Positions 1 to 11,534 are shown, counted from the stretch's first letter. The stretch is 64,000 nucleotides of DNA from Fusarium oxysporum f. sp. lycopersici 4287 (GCF_000149955.1 NC_030989.1:2737839-2801838); one strand, 5' to 3'. Numbers and translations: made by a program. The notes: generated by a model from the sequence alone, not told the origin.

Positions 1-1
1 C

Positions 2-1514
2 AACAATGCCTGGGTTGTCCTCGGTTCCTCAATCTCTGTATCTATTCTCAGTGGAGGCATTTCGGGAGTCATTTACGGCCTCATAGTAGCAGTGATCTAC
101 TACACTTTCATCGGTCTGAGTATATCAGAGGTATGCACAATCTAACCAGAACTTAAATTGGTCCATCTGACATCTTCCAAGTTTGCTTCTTCCTGTCCTA
201 GCTCCGGTGGTGTATATCATTGGGCTACTATAGCTGCGGGACCTAAATGGGGTCGTGTCACTGGCTTCTACACAGGATGGATCAACTTCTATGGCTGGAT
301 GTTCGGTCTGGCATCTCTCGTCCAAGTCGCTGCCAACGCAGGTGTTCAATGCTATGCCACTCTCACGCCCGACTTCTCTCCCTCAGCATGGCATGTTTAT
401 GTCGCGTACCTGATTGTTATCTGGCTCAGTGCCTTCATCGTCATTTTCTCGAACCGACTTGTTCCCTACACTCAGAAGCTTGGCCTTTTCCTTGTTGTTG
501 CAGGAGGTCTCGTGACTATCATTATCGTCGCTGTCATGCCGTCAAAGCATGCTTCCAGTGATTTTGTATGGAATTCGTTCCATGAGAACAACCTGACTGG
601 CTGGAATGATGGTGTTGCGTTCATGGTTGGCATTCTCAACGGAGCTTTCACGATTGGAACTCTCGATGCGATCACTCATATGGCTGAAGAGACTAAGAAC
701 CCAAAGAAGGATCTGCCACGAGCTATCTTTCTTTATATCTCCATTGGTGGTGTCTATGCTTTGGCTTTCGCTATAGTTCTGGGTTACGCCATTTCCGACT
801 TGTCTGTTCTTCAAGGAAACTCCAACACCTTTCCACTGGCTGGTATCTACCATCAAGCCACTGGAAGCGCCGCCGCTACTTTTGCCCTACTCTTCATCAT
901 TCTCATCTCATCTCTTTGCTGTGTCATTGGAACTGTCTTAACAAACTGTCGAACATATTGGACTTTGGCTCGAGACCAAGCTGTGCCATTCTCCAATTAT
1001 TTCAGCAGAGTGAGTGCGAAGCTTAGTACCCCAGTTGAGTCAACTCTATTCGTGGCAGTCATTGCCTCGGGTATCGGTGCAATCCCACTAGGAAGTTCGG
1101 TTGGTTTCAGTAACTTGACTGGCTCATTCATCATTATCACGACAGTGTCTTACGCTATCCCGATTGTGTCGAATGTCCTGAGCGGCCGTAAACGATTCTC
1201 GCCCGGACCCTTCCACCTGAAGAACCTTGGGTACTGGATCAACGGACTCACCATACTCTTAATTGTGGTCTTTGACGTGTTCTTTTGTTTCCGTAAGTAT
1301 TCCCAAAGCCGGATTTTCCCTGAAGATTTACTAACTGCTGGTAGCCTTCGGTATCCCATTTGATGCAACAACGATGAACTACAACTCTGTGATTCTTTGC
1401 GGTCTCTGTTTCTTGATTACGGTATGGTGGTTCCTGTCAGCCTCAAAGCATTATCCGGGGCCTTCGTTTCATCAGGTGTATGATGGAGATGAAAACAAAG
1501 AGACGGTATCATAA
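2..1514 (+). CDS. APC-family amino acid/choline/GABA permease, 5' partial
   Basis: This is the C-terminal part of a plasma-membrane permease of the amino acid-polyamine-choline superfamily, the fungal GABA/choline permease branch (Uga4/Hnm1-like). The gene is cut by the window start. Three exons read in frame: 2-130, 182-1292 and 1345-1514. The introns are 131-181 (GTATGC...AAG) and 1293-1344 (GTAAGT...TAG). The protein has many hydrophobic segments. It carries the family landmark SSGGVYHWA just after the first intron and the helix-6-type stretch LDAITHMAEETKNP, in which E-E-x-K-N-P is diagnostic of this branch. The last exon ends with another membrane helix and a short polar tail. The substrate cannot be fixed from sequence; amino acid, GABA and choline all remain possible. 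Confidence 0.88.
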
Positions 1515-1606
1515 GAACGTGCAGATCATACTTCAGTTCTCCTTTAATACATATATAAGCTGTCAATGTAATCACTGATTTCCTCTTCCAATTTCTGAAA
1601 CGTGGT

Positions 1607-2080
1607 CTATGTCCATCGAGTTTCGTCCCAGTCGGAAGGGCTTCGCTGCCATGCGAGACCCCTTGGCCCTCCTCCCAAACCTTCTCCTAAGGGTTCCAGC
1701 CACTTGTCGATGGCCTCAGATGCTGTCTCCAAGTCGAAAGAACCAGGCCATCCATGGTCACGATAAATCTGCCTCACATACTGTATATCCAGATCAGTTC
1801 CCCATTCTTCTCTTTGGCCAGTCACCTCTTTCTCCATGATTCTTCCATCGCGCTTAGGCACCTTTTCTGCCTCAATTGTAATCCTGCGTCGTACTGGGAT
1901 GAGCTTCAGTATCTTGTACTGCTCTTTCATATTCTCAAAGAACACCTCCACTGGAACTGCATTTAGCATATCGCCCGCATGGAAGTCTTCAAAGATCTCG
2001 CAATCCTCCACATTAAGCCATAACTCGCGGCTGAAGCTCTCATGGCCCACAGCGATACAAACAACATTGCTGGGATCCAT
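1607..2080 (-). CDS. Hypothetical protein, 157 aa
   Basis: A single uninterrupted frame of 157 residues starts at the first available ATG; the frame upstream closes with TAA before any other ATG. The protein is acidic and soluble, with no signal peptide or membrane helix. It has a plausible globular composition, for example the stretch QYVRQIYRDHGWPGSF, and a Gly-rich C-terminus. I do not recognise the family. Its 5' end overlaps the 5' side of the broken gene on the other strand, so it could itself be a fragment. It lies tail-to-tail with the permease, about 90 bp from that gene's stop codon. Confidence 0.5.
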   Translation of the reverse strand: MDPSNVVCIAVGHESFSRELWLNVEDCEIFEDFHAGDMLNAVPVEVFFENMKEQYKILKLIPVRRRITIEAEKVPKRDGRIMEKEVTGQREEWGTDLDIQYVRQIYRDHGWPGSFDLETASEAIDKWLEPLGEGLGGGPRGLAWQRSPSDWDETRWT

Positions 2081-2128
2081 CAGCTCTCCCTCCCTGCTTT
2101 CTGGTCTGTTCCCAATCTCTACACCATT

Positions 2129-3057
2129 TTATCCGAGCCAAGGTCTGTCCGTCAAGTTATAAATTCATTTATCTGGGGCTACCTCAATCCAACGGTCATG
2201 TTGGAACTATTGAAGAGCGGCCTTGCTGTGCCCTCAGACTTCCCTCCGTGCCGTTGCACAATGATTTGGACTGGCATTTGTGACTGCTACGATAAAAACT
2301 TCTTTTACCAGTACTTCCACGCCTTGTTGAACAAAGACCAGAGCTTCAGCGATTGGCGATGCTTAGCGAGAAAGGTGTTTCTGGGGGTTCCACCTTTGAA
2401 TATTGTTCATCCCCATGAAGCGGCCTTCTCGAGTCTTACCAGTATTCTTGAGGGACTATGGAGGCGGCAATTTCCACTCCTGCCCTTTGAGAGGTGAATA
2501 CAAAATGCTACCACTCTATGGCTCGAAGATCTTGCAGAGGCCAAAATCGACCTCGAGGAGTATATGAGCTTGGAAGTCCTATACAGCCGAGAATGCCATA
2601 TGGATTGTTCGGGAAAGCACACAGAAGTCGAGATTCAGCCCGGGACGCGTTTACCGGAGCTTGGCCCTTCACTGGTAATTCTCTCAGTTGGGCCACGTGC
2701 TGCTGACTGGTCCTTTTCCTGGGACCCCTGTGTGGAGGAGCTGTCAGGTGAGTTCTGGACAACACTTGACAATGCTCAAGTAAAGGTCCCTGGAGCTTGG
2801 GTAGACGAGAGAAATGAAGACTTCGAGTGCCTCATGGGAGACAGGGAATTGTGTAGGTTCAGGAGGTGGGAGAAGTACAACAAGCAAATAAAAATGGGCA
2901 ATATGGTGATCAAAGGCATTGGGAAAGATAACTATAAACAGAACACGCGCTTGCCAGCGCCAGAGTGGTCAGAGAGGAAAGATCGCGAGAGGTTACAAGT
3001 ACGAGGAATGACCACGTGCGAAGAGTTTTCGCCGTACAAACCACCGAATTGGTTCTA
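2129..3057 (+). pseudogene. Broken gene of an unrecognised fungal family, interrupted by in-frame TGA
   Basis: One reading frame runs from about 2129 to the TAA at 3055-3057 and is broken only by TGA at 2495-2497. Both halves look coding. The upstream half contains a hydrophobic helical stretch (FIWGYLNPTVMLELLKSG). The downstream half contains TLWLEDLAEAKIDLEEY and, later, ELSGEFWTTLDNAQ. I associate this W-L-x-D-L...D-L-x-E-Y plus G-E-F-W pattern with the C-terminal region of ankyrin-like uncharacterised proteins of filamentous fungi; that is from memory and not searched. A spliced intron removing the TGA is unlikely: the only GT...AG pair gives 44 bp and breaks the frame. CGA (Arg) to TGA is a simple C-to-T change. 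No convincing N-terminus exists upstream, so the gene is also 5'-truncated. Confidence 0.6.
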
Positions 3058-3659
3058 ATTTCAAGTCTGGAAAATATATTTCAAATCGGTGTTCGCAAAT
3101 TATCAGCGAATAATGGTAGAAATTTAAGCTATACCGAATTCTCAAATGTCAACGCTCACACTGATATGCCCTAAATACATGGACCAAGACTTTGCAACTA
3201 CCACGATGTCTCCTAGCAACGGCTAGAGACTTATGTATACCTCGCTATCATCGTTGTCGATGCATATTGGGATGTATTGTCCGAACATGTAGCTTTTTCC
3301 CGACCCCTCGACCTTATAGATATAGTGGTAAATCATTCCTACCGCCCGCCCCTAAGAAAACGTCGTGTTGATGGAAGACTTTCAGAGACCAATGACCTGT
3401 CTGATCCCCCCGTTTTTGACAGGTCTGGTGCCTGACAGCGCTATCACTAGTGAGTCGATAGTCGCGACCGCTTGACTATTCCTGGTGTTCAAAATCAATA
3501 GTTTCTCAACACTACACTAAATTTAGTTAAGCCAAGCTTCAACATGCAGATTGCAATTTCCCATCTTACGCCTCTTATCTACTGAGAAATTCGCAAATGG
3601 AAACCTCACTGTCTTTCTCTTCAATAATTTTCATTCCCAGTGGCTTTTTGTGTCTCAAA
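3058..3659. other. Intergenic, upstream of the secreted protein gene
   Basis: No frame here looks coding. It holds the 3' flank of the broken gene and the promoter side of the next gene. I see no repeat, RNA gene or convincing element. Confidence 0.5.
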
Positions 3660-4292
3660 ATGATCTCACTTCGAACCATCGCATTGTCATGTTTGGCCCT
3701 GGCCCCTGTTGCTGTCTCGGCTGGCGCCTGTAAGCCTAGATCCACAGATCTTACAACGGCCGCCTCCTCCACTCTAGAGACCGCGTCGTCATCCGAAGCC
3801 TTGCAGTCGACGGTGACCGATCTGACAACCACAATCGCTTCAACGGTCGAAACAACAGTCTCATCCATAATCGAGACGACAACAGAGGCATCTACCATCG
3901 AGACAACCTCCGAAGCCGCTACCACTACTTCCAGCGCACCATGCCCAAGCTACACCCAAATCATCCCGCCTCCCAGCGGTAAAGTCTGCGGAAAGGAAGT
4001 TTCCAGAGGAACTCTTGACTCCTCACCTTTGTACCTCAGATCTCAATTGTCAACGACTGGTCTCACCGGATGCGCCAAATACTGTGGAGATACCCCGGGC
4101 TGTGTTTCTTTCTATGCGGAAGATTATGTACCAGGCCCAGGTGCGCCGACATTCAAGATCTGCTTCATGTTCAAGGGCTATGAGAAGGATATTCCCTTCG
4201 GCGAGGGACAGGATGGTAGGCCGACGTACTACGAACAGGGCTGCTTCGCTTGTGTTCGTGATGAGGCGCCTCAGCCGCCTATCCCAAGTTAG
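3660..4292 (+). CDS. Secreted Ser/Thr-rich, Cys-containing protein (apple/PAN-like C-terminus)
   Basis: The likely product is a 210-residue extracellular or cell-wall protein. The start is placed at the ATG at 3660, because from there the protein opens with a classic signal peptide (MISLRTIALSCLALAPVAVS, cleavage near residue 20). An upstream in-frame ATG at 3597 would bury it. After the signal comes a Ser/Thr-rich linker of about 75 residues, a likely O-glycosylated stalk. The C-terminal domain of about 115 residues has several Cys in a pattern like fungal PAN/apple domains: C-G-K-E...G-C-A-K-Y-C...G-C-V-S-F...C-F-M-F...G-C-F-A-C. There is no GPI signal. Single exon. Apple-type domains bind carbohydrate or protein partners; the role here is unknown. 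Confidence 0.75.
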   Translation: MISLRTIALSCLALAPVAVSAGACKPRSTDLTTAASSTLETASSSEALQSTVTDLTTTIASTVETTVSSIIETTTEASTIETTSEAATTTSSAPCPSYTQIIPPPSGKVCGKEVSRGTLDSSPLYLRSQLSTTGLTGCAKYCGDTPGCVSFYAEDYVPGPGAPTFKICFMFKGYEKDIPFGEGQDGRPTYYEQGCFACVRDEAPQPPIPS

Positions 4293-4403
4293 GAGATGAG
4301 GTTAAAAGCGTTGGAAATACCAGACCTAAGACATAACTATAATGTAATGAAATGAAGATAATAGTAATATTTCTCATCTTGAATCAATATTTGAACGTGT
4401 GAT

Positions 4404-5255
4404 TCACGATTTTTCCACGTGCGTCACAAGAAAGTTGAGCAGATCGTCAACTTCTTCTGGTGCTTTGAACCAATGTCCCTCTTGTTCTGCTCCCTGATAT
4501 TCTCTCCACTCAACCGTAAAACCAGCCTGAATAATGATGTCTCGCGCCTTTCTTCCTAGTTCGACATCAACATACGCATCGTCGGTTCCATGACCAAGAA
4601 AGACAGTCGTTGATGGGAGCCTTTCTCGAGATTGCGTAAGTGAGACCTTTGACTGAGCCAACATCCCAGCGACAAGCTCAGTTCCTGCATCCATAGGTGA
4701 CGTTGGTTCATGTGATATATATTTTCCGATACTGGAAGCAAAGGGAAGCCAAGTGTTTGTAGCGAAGAATGCGCCGAGTGGCCTCTCAATGGAGTCCAGG
4801 CAAAGCAATGTCCACATTCCTACTGCTGCACCCTGACTAATTCCACCCAGAACCACCTTTGATGCATCTCCACCAAGTCCCTCAATTTCCTGTTCTAGAA
4901 TCATCTTGACGTAACCGACCGACTGCTTGATGCCCGGAATTTGAAGGTCTTGTCGAGCAGTAGTATCCGTCAAAGAATGGGCCTCGAACCACGCAGGCAT
5001 GTTTTCTTGGAAAGCCGTACTCCACAGCTCACGGGAAGAAGGAAACACCCATCGCCAATTAGGTAGTTTCTGCGTGAGGCTGGACTGATCCGATAGTAAA
5101 GTCTCTTCGAAGAGCTCTTGGGCAAACTCTTCGCCGTTGCTTCCTCGACCGTGGAGGAGGATTGCTGTATGGGTGTGTGATTCAATTGGCTCAATTATAT
5201 AGATTGGGCCAAATGCTTCACTTTGGCTTCTAGTCGTGTTGTCTTTGTCACTCAT
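4404..5255 (-). CDS. Alpha/beta hydrolase, acyl-protein thioesterase/carboxylesterase type
   Basis: A cytosolic serine hydrolase of about 283 residues. The start is set at the ATG giving MSDKDNTT; the in-frame extension of 14 residues upstream looks like leader sequence. The phospholipase/carboxylesterase fold is visible: AILLHGRGSNGEEF (oxyanion loop after strand 3), GGISQGAAVG (nucleophile elbow G-x-S-x-G, here Ser), then GHGTDDAYV (acid residue region) and a terminal EGHWF with the candidate catalytic His. Family members deacylate lipidated proteins or hydrolyse small esters. The gene is divergent from the NRPS-like reductase and shares an 840 bp promoter region with it. That makes a role in product tailoring possible but unproven. 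Confidence 0.82.
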   Translation of the reverse strand: MSDKDNTTRSQSEAFGPIYIIEPIESHTHTAILLHGRGSNGEEFAQELFEETLLSDQSSLTQKLPNWRWVFPSSRELWSTAFQENMPAWFEAHSLTDTTARQDLQIPGIKQSVGYVKMILEQEIEGLGGDASKVVLGGISQGAAVGMWTLLCLDSIERPLGAFFATNTWLPFASSIGKYISHEPTSPMDAGTELVAGMLAQSKVSLTQSRERLPSTTVFLGHGTDDAYVDVELGRKARDIIIQAGFTVEWREYQGAEQEGHWFKAPEEVDDLLNFLVTHVEKS

Positions 5256-6096
5256 TGTGAGTATGATGTTGAGGGGAAAATGTGATCCTGTAATCACTCA
5301 GTGGGGACAGCCGATGACAAGTTATAGCTTTTGAACCTTGAAGAGACAAGAGAGGATATAACAAATCCGGCTAGAGCCAAAGGCGTTTTCAATTCAGTTA
5401 AATCATCTAGACGAATTATTTCTTATATACTTAGCTTATGCAGCTATAACGTCGTCATTACTTCAACTCCGCAAATCAGTCCACTTTATGATTCAACACT
5501 CCCCTTGCTTGGTTAACCTACACCGCGAAGGAAGCAAGAACAGAAACCCCAGTCGTTCCGAAAGAAAATGACTTATATGTGTAAACGGACATCGCAAAAA
5601 TGAAATATGCTGAGTCTCTGAAGATTAGGCTGACAAGGAACGAGAACAGATATCTTCATGTGCATTGCTACGATTTTAATTTACTGATCAGGAACACTCA
5701 AAAGCTTGCCCCTGAGACATGACTCGGATAAGCGTCGTCCCACGGCATTTCACTAGGCTGGCCACAGCGGAACCATGGTTGTTTGGCATTTACCGATCTC
5801 GAATTGCTTTGCTGTATGTCGTGCAGCATCGCGGGGAGAAAGTAGCCGCAGCCGTACCGAAGCCTCAAATCAAGATCAATCGGACGGAAATGCCAAATCG
5901 GATATCTTGGCATTCAATCTCGCAGAGCTCCCCGCAGTGGCGGCTCTCGTTTCCGGGCGACTTTTGGCGGGGGTATTTATCCGTCAATGAGGGGATTTTG
6001 CTTTTCCGTCTCTTGGCCCAATGCCATTCAGAGAGGTGGAGATCCGGATATCCGATTTCTTCACTATAATATATAACTTCTATTCAATAATCCAAC
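5256..6096. promoter_or_regulatory. Divergent promoter region of hydrolase and NRPS-like gene
   Basis: A stretch of 841 bp between two divergent starts, with no believable coding frame. A TATA-like AT run (TATAATATATAA at about 6064-6075) sits some 25-35 bp before the NRPS-like ATG. I could not assign any pathway-specific regulator site. Confidence 0.45.
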
Positions 6097-9000
6097 ATGA
6101 ACGACTCCTCTGAGTATGCAAACATTGTTGAAACCATGACTATCAGACACGACTCCAATGCCGTTGAGGCTCACAAGCCTGCTGTGCAGCCCTCACAGGC
6201 GAAACTGTTCACCTTGGATGAGATGATCAAGCGTCGCGCTGTAGAGCTGGGGGATACGATCTTGATGGGTGCGCCGGAGACGGGTGTTGATGACTTCAAG
6301 GAGCATAGTGCTGTGGATATTGATAGATATGCTGATGCGGCTGTTGCAAGACTTCAAAGCCTGGGTCTTGAGCCCGTGGTAAGTTCAGCTCATGGGGTTA
6401 TGGGGACGAAGCTAACTGAATAGGATCCCACGCTTGAGAAAGCACCAGTTGTTGGCATGCTGGGACAATCAGGAATTCATGTCGTTATTCAGATCATTGC
6501 CCTCAACAGATTGGGATACTCTTCATTTCTCATCTCAACACGTCTTGCAAGCCCAGCCATTACCCAGCTTCTCACTCTAGCGGACTGCAATGTGATTCTC
6601 ACAACACCACCATTCCACCCTGTTCTAAAGGAAGTTCAACAAAACCGCCAGCTCGAGATTCTTCCTCTTCTGCAAAGCGCAGACATCTTTCATCACAATG
6701 CACCAAGATTCGTCAGAGACTACAGCCCCGAAGCTGAATCCCGCAAAGTCGCTGTTATTATCCACTCCTCCGGCTCAACAGGTCTGCCTAAGCCGATCTA
6801 TCTTACCAACTCAAGCTGCATCGGCGCTTTTGCAGTCCACATGAACATGCGAGCGTTTCTCACATCACCATTCTTTCACAGCCATGGTTTTTACGAGGTG
6901 TTCCGATCGATCTATTCTGGCAAACCAATCTACTTCACAAACTACGGGTTGCCTTTGACAAGGGAGACTGTCATGGCGCAGCTCAAGGCTACAAAGCCTG
7001 AGATCTTCCACTGTGTTCCTTACGTTATCAAATTGCTTGCTGAGAGTGATGAGGGTATTCAGATGCTAGCTGATATGAAACTTGTTCTGTATGCGGGAAG
7101 TGGATGTCCTGATGATCTGGGTGATCGATTAGTTGAGCGTGGCGTTAACCTCTGCGGAAACTATGGAGCGTGAGTATTTCTCTTTCTGTACAGGAACTAG
7201 CTAACATAATGCAGCACCGAAACTGGTAGACTTGCAACTTCTGCTCGTCCTGAAGGCGACAAGGCATGGAATTACATCCGTGTCCTCCCTCCAGCAGAAC
7301 CCTACACCATCTTCGACGAAGTCGCTCCCGGCCTTTTCGAATGCGTCGCTTTAGATGGTCTCCCATCAAAGAGCACTACCAACTCAGACAACCCACCAGG
7401 ATCTTTCCGCACACGAGATCTCTTCACACAACATCCTACAAGGCCTAACCTTTGGAAATTCGCCTGTCGTCTCGATGATCGCTTCACTCTGATCAATGGC
7501 GAAAAGGTTCTCCCCATTCCTATTGAAGGTCGTATTCGACAAGAGGAAATCGTCAAAGAAGCGATTGTCTTTGGCGATGGGAGGACATATCCTGGTATTC
7601 TGATCGTCAAGGCTGATCGTGTGGCTAACATGCCTGATGATGAGTTCCTGGATGCCATTTGGCCATCCGTCGAAGACGCCAACTCCCGGGCAGAGTCATT
7701 CTCACGAATTCCTAAAGAACTGGTCGTCATCGTGCCAGCTGATTCATCTTACCCACGAACAGATAAGGGTACTTTCATCAGAGTCCCTACATATCGCCAA
7801 TTCGAGAAGGAAATCGAGGCTGCTTACAACAAATACGAAGGCCAAGGCGATGAAGCCGGTTCGCTAACACTTGAAGGTTCAGAGCTAGAAGATTACCTTC
7901 TTCAACAACTCAAGAGCAAGTGCGGTGCAGATCTCGAATCCTCTGAAGCAGACTTCTTCGCCTCTGGTGTTGATAGTCTTCAATGCATTCAGATGTGGAG
8001 TCTCATCAAGCGAGAGATCGACCTTGGTGGTAGACAATCTGAACTGGGACAGAACGTTCTTTACGAGACGGGTAACGTCAAGTTACTTGCCCGCCAACTC
8101 GAGAGGTTGAGAAGTGGTGCAAACGATGAAACACAGGACCAACTGAAGATCATGGAGGGTTTAATCGAAAAGTACTCTTCTTTCGAGCGCCACGTCCCTG
8201 GATCTGCGCCTCAGCCTGAGAAGGAACTTGTGGTAAGTTCAACACTCACATTTAGCAAGATTGAAGCTGACGAATAAGTTACTCACGGGTGTAACCGGCG
8301 CTCTTGGCGCCCATGCCCTCGCCCAACTCACAGCTCGACCCAACGTTGGAGCAGTATGGGCCTTAGTCCGAGCAGCCAGCGACACCGCCGCAACCGAAAG
8401 ACTTTATAGCTCCCTCCAAGCCCGTGGTCTATCCCTCGACGAAGAGCAACGAAGCAAAGTCCTCGCTCTCCCCTGCGATCTCAGCCGTCCGGACCTCGGC
8501 CTCAGCGAATCTCACATCTCCGAGCTTCGCTCCAAACTCACAACCATAATCCACAGCGCCTGGGCAGTCAACTTCAATATCTCCGTGCAATCCTTCGAAG
8601 ACCAACACATCAAAGCCGTACACAATCTCATCCAGCTAAGCCTCTCCGTGCAAACACCAAAGCCCGCACGATTCTTCTTCTGCTCTTCAGTTTCGTCAGC
8701 GGGAGGATCACCGCGCCCCGGAAAGGTTCTTGAAGCGCAGGTTCCTTCGCCTGGACATGCTCAGCACACTGGTTATGCGAGGTCGAAGTATGTTGCTGAG
8801 CATATTACTGGTAATGCTTGTAAGAATGCTGGTGCGGTGGCGAGGGTTTTGAGATTGGGACAGTTGGTTGGTGATACAAAGGTTGGGGAGTGGAATACTA
8901 CTGAGGGAATTCCTTTGATGATTCAGACGGCGGTTACGCTTGGTGCTCTGCCAGCTTTGAACGAGGTAAGTTACTTACATGCTAAGCTGAAGTATAGTTA

Positions 9001-9466
9001 CTGACATTGATAGGAAATGACCTGGTTGCCCGTTGATCTCGCTGCTTCAACGATTCTCGACCTTGCCAAACTCGGCGCACAATCACCCTCAGACCGCTCT
9101 TCCGACCCCGATCTCGTCTATCACATCCTCAACCCCGTGCGCTTCCACTGGGCGAACGACATGCTTCCCTCCATGACAAAGGCCGGCTTCAAGTTCGAGA
9201 CCCTCCCTACAGATCAATGGATGGACCGTCTTCGCAACTCGGAGCGCGACCCCGCTAAGAACCCTCCTATCAAGCTACTAGATTGGTTCGAGGGTAAGTA
9301 TGGCAATAAGGCTGCTTCGTCAGCGGAGAAGGGGCCCCTGGATTATCTTACGGATAAGTCGAGGGAGGATAGCGAGACGTTGAGAAATGTGCCGGATGTC
9401 ACGAATGTTGAGTATGTTAAGATGATGCTTGGAAGGTTGCAGGCACGCTGGGCAGAGAAGGTTTGA
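6097..9466 (+). CDS. NRPS-like carboxylic acid reductase (A-PCP-reductase)
   Basis: A predicted 1061-residue enzyme that activates a carboxylic acid as acyl-AMP, loads it on a phosphopantetheine arm and reduces it with NAD(P)H to an aldehyde. Exons are 6097-6378, 6424-7169, 7215-8232, 8279-8965 and 9014-9466; all four introns are 45-48 bp with good splice signals and the frame stays open. The adenylation domain has the A3 loop HSSGSTGLPKP (near residue 208) and the A5 motif NYGATETGRL (near 340). The carrier domain has FFASGVDSLQ with the attachment Ser near 597. The thioester reductase domain opens with the Rossmann loop LLTGVTGALG (near 683) and has the Y-x3-K pair in GYARSKYVAE (near 850). 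There is no condensation domain, so it should act on a single acid. The aryl or alkyl acid is not predictable. It resembles alpha-aminoadipate-reductase-like NRPS-like enzymes but is shorter than Lys2. Transporters follow downstream. Confidence 0.92.
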
Positions 9467-9629
9467 GTTTAGCGTTGAAATTCATTTGACCGTTAAATGC
9501 TATGCAGGTTCATGCTTCTAAAAGGCTACTTCTAAGTTCTAAAATGCAAGTGCGTGAGTGATTCGATATGTCGCTGTCAAGTGTATGCATCCTCCTCTAT
9601 GAGCCGTTGTCTTTCAAACGCTGTGCTCC

Positions 9630-11384
9630 TTAATCTTCGTGATTTTCCTCATCCTCCGTCTGAACCTGCTGCTCCGACAGCCTCGGATTTCTTAATGCCA
9701 AGGCAAAGATGATCATGGGTATACAAACGCAAATTCCGGCGATACAAAGAAGTCTCTGTACGGAACTGTAGCTGCTGATAATCGCGTCTCGAATGGCCGT
9801 TCCGACTGGGTAATCTGGTATCACGGCAAAAGGCGAGTTGTAAATTCTCTTGGCAAGGGTTTCGTCGGGTTGGAAATCTAGGTTATGCTTCAGAGCTTTG
9901 TAAAGAGTTTGAGTCCAGATAGCGCCTGAAAGACATGTACCTAGGGCGCTTCCGACATTGTAGAATGAGAGGTAGAGACCTGTGAGAATGGCCACGTGCT
10001 CTCGAGTTGCCGAGGCTTGGATAGATGCTTGAGTCGGATAAGCGAAGAACCCGCCCGCCACTCCGAGAAGAATCTGCGCCCCGATGATTCCGTCTTGGGA
10101 AGATGTCGAAGCTCCGCCAGGGTATAAGATTAAAACGCCAAATGCGACCATGAAGAGCAGTGTGCCTCCAACAATGATAAACTTGAGCCGACGGATCTTA
10201 AAAATGACTAGACCAGCTAGAACTCCAGTGATGACTCCAAAGAATGAGAAGAATGAAATGATACGGGTTGCGTTCTCGATAGAAAAGTCAAAGGCGACAA
10301 TGAGGATCGTGTAAAGGTAGTTTCCTTGCGTGCACCATGCTAGGTTAAGAAGACTTCGAACTGCCAGGGCCGACCAGACGCCTCTATCGCGAAGCAGATG
10401 GAATGGGATGAGAGGATGACGAGCACCGCGTTGTTCCCAAGTGATGAAAGCGATCATGAAACAGAAGCCTAGGACCAGAGGGAGGATGATGTACCAACTG
10501 CGCCAGTGGCTAGCGGTACCGCCAGCGACGGTTAAAGGGGCTAGAATGAGCGAGAAGGCGAGGACAAGAAGGACAAGGCCGACAATATCGAGTTGGTGAA
10601 AGAGATCTGCCCTGCCCTTCTTGGTCTTGAGAGAAACCAAGACAATCTCGTCGCTCTCCTTTCCGCTTTCAGACTCCCAGGTTTTCCTCTCAAGAAAGTA
10701 GAGGCATGATAGGAGAGGCAGTGAGGCAATGGGGTAGATGATAGCCCACATTCCAAGGCCCCATCTCCAAGTCGTCGTGCTCAATACCGCAGAAGTGATG
10801 TTTCCGCTGATCCAGGTGTTGATGAGGAATGGGATTGCTGGGAGATAGCTGAAAAAGACGCGCGCTCGCATAGATGAGAAGTCTGCGATGAGAACTTCCA
10901 AAAGCAGGACTATGCATGTATATCCCGTTTGGTAAATTACCGATCCGGTGCAGAAGATCTCGACTGATGGCGCAGTTGACTCGATGGCGATTCCGAGGGT
11001 ATAAAGAACTGTTGAAATGGCAATGACCTCGAACCTGCCGAAGACATCTGCCACCTTGGCCGCTGTAGGTTGAACCGCCACCGCGATAACATTGCGCAAG
11101 ACATTGATCGTGGAAAGATACGAATGCAGATCAAAACTCGACGTTGCATAAGACTGATACGCCAAACGAACCTGACTCTCTAAACCATACGCATACCCGA
11201 CGAGGAAAATACCCGTAAAGAGCCAAATCCGATGTGCGCGGGTGAGGTTTTTGGAGACAACAGCCATGCGCGCCACGCCCGCTGAAAGTCTCTTAGGATT
11301 AGCAGGCCTCGCGGCATTTTGTGATAAGTCACTTGAGCTTGGTTGTTCAGGAGCGCCGAGAAGCGGCGCTGTTTCTGAGGACAT
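9630..11384 (-). CDS. MFS siderophore-iron transporter (SIT/ARN family)
   Basis: A plasma-membrane major facilitator of 584 residues with about 14 hydrophobic segments, in the size range of the siderophore-iron transporter family (yeast Arn1/Sit1, Aspergillus MirB). The start is set at the ATG giving MSSETAPLLG; the 30 residues upstream in the same frame look like untranslated leader. Family-type stretches include YGLESQVRLAYQSYATSSF in the first helix region and RVFFSYLPAIPFLINTWISG at helix 6. The charged tail EDEENHED is cytosolic. It takes up ferric siderophores by proton symport in known members. Regulation by iron is supported by two ATCWGATAA motifs in its upstream region. It is convergent with the NRPS-like reductase gene, 163 bp apart. 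Confidence 0.87.
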   Translation of the reverse strand: MSSETAPLLGAPEQPSSSDLSQNAARPANPKRLSAGVARMAVVSKNLTRAHRIWLFTGIFLVGYAYGLESQVRLAYQSYATSSFDLHSYLSTINVLRNVIAVAVQPTAAKVADVFGRFEVIAISTVLYTLGIAIESTAPSVEIFCTGSVIYQTGYTCIVLLLEVLIADFSSMRARVFFSYLPAIPFLINTWISGNITSAVLSTTTWRWGLGMWAIIYPIASLPLLSCLYFLERKTWESESGKESDEIVLVSLKTKKGRADLFHQLDIVGLVLLVLAFSLILAPLTVAGGTASHWRSWYIILPLVLGFCFMIAFITWEQRGARHPLIPFHLLRDRGVWSALAVRSLLNLAWCTQGNYLYTILIVAFDFSIENATRIISFFSFFGVITGVLAGLVIFKIRRLKFIIVGGTLLFMVAFGVLILYPGGASTSSQDGIIGAQILLGVAGGFFAYPTQASIQASATREHVAILTGLYLSFYNVGSALGTCLSGAIWTQTLYKALKHNLDFQPDETLAKRIYNSPFAVIPDYPVGTAIRDAIISSYSSVQRLLCIAGICVCIPMIIFALALRNPRLSEQQVQTEDEENHED

Positions 11385-11534
11385 TTTCTGGTGGTGATGA
11401 GGAGGGGAGAGTGAAGAATTTTGAAACAAGCTGAGGTTCAGGCAGCAAAGCAAGGGGAGAGAGAAGAGAGTCATCTGATTTGATTACGAGTGCATGGGGT
11501 GTGACTTGACCTTGTGACAACGCATGACAAAGCC

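Noticed and set aside
2491..2540. Intron removing the TGA at 2495-2497
   Set aside because: The only GT...AG pair is 44 bp and puts the downstream part out of frame while deleting the conserved W-L-E-D-L block.
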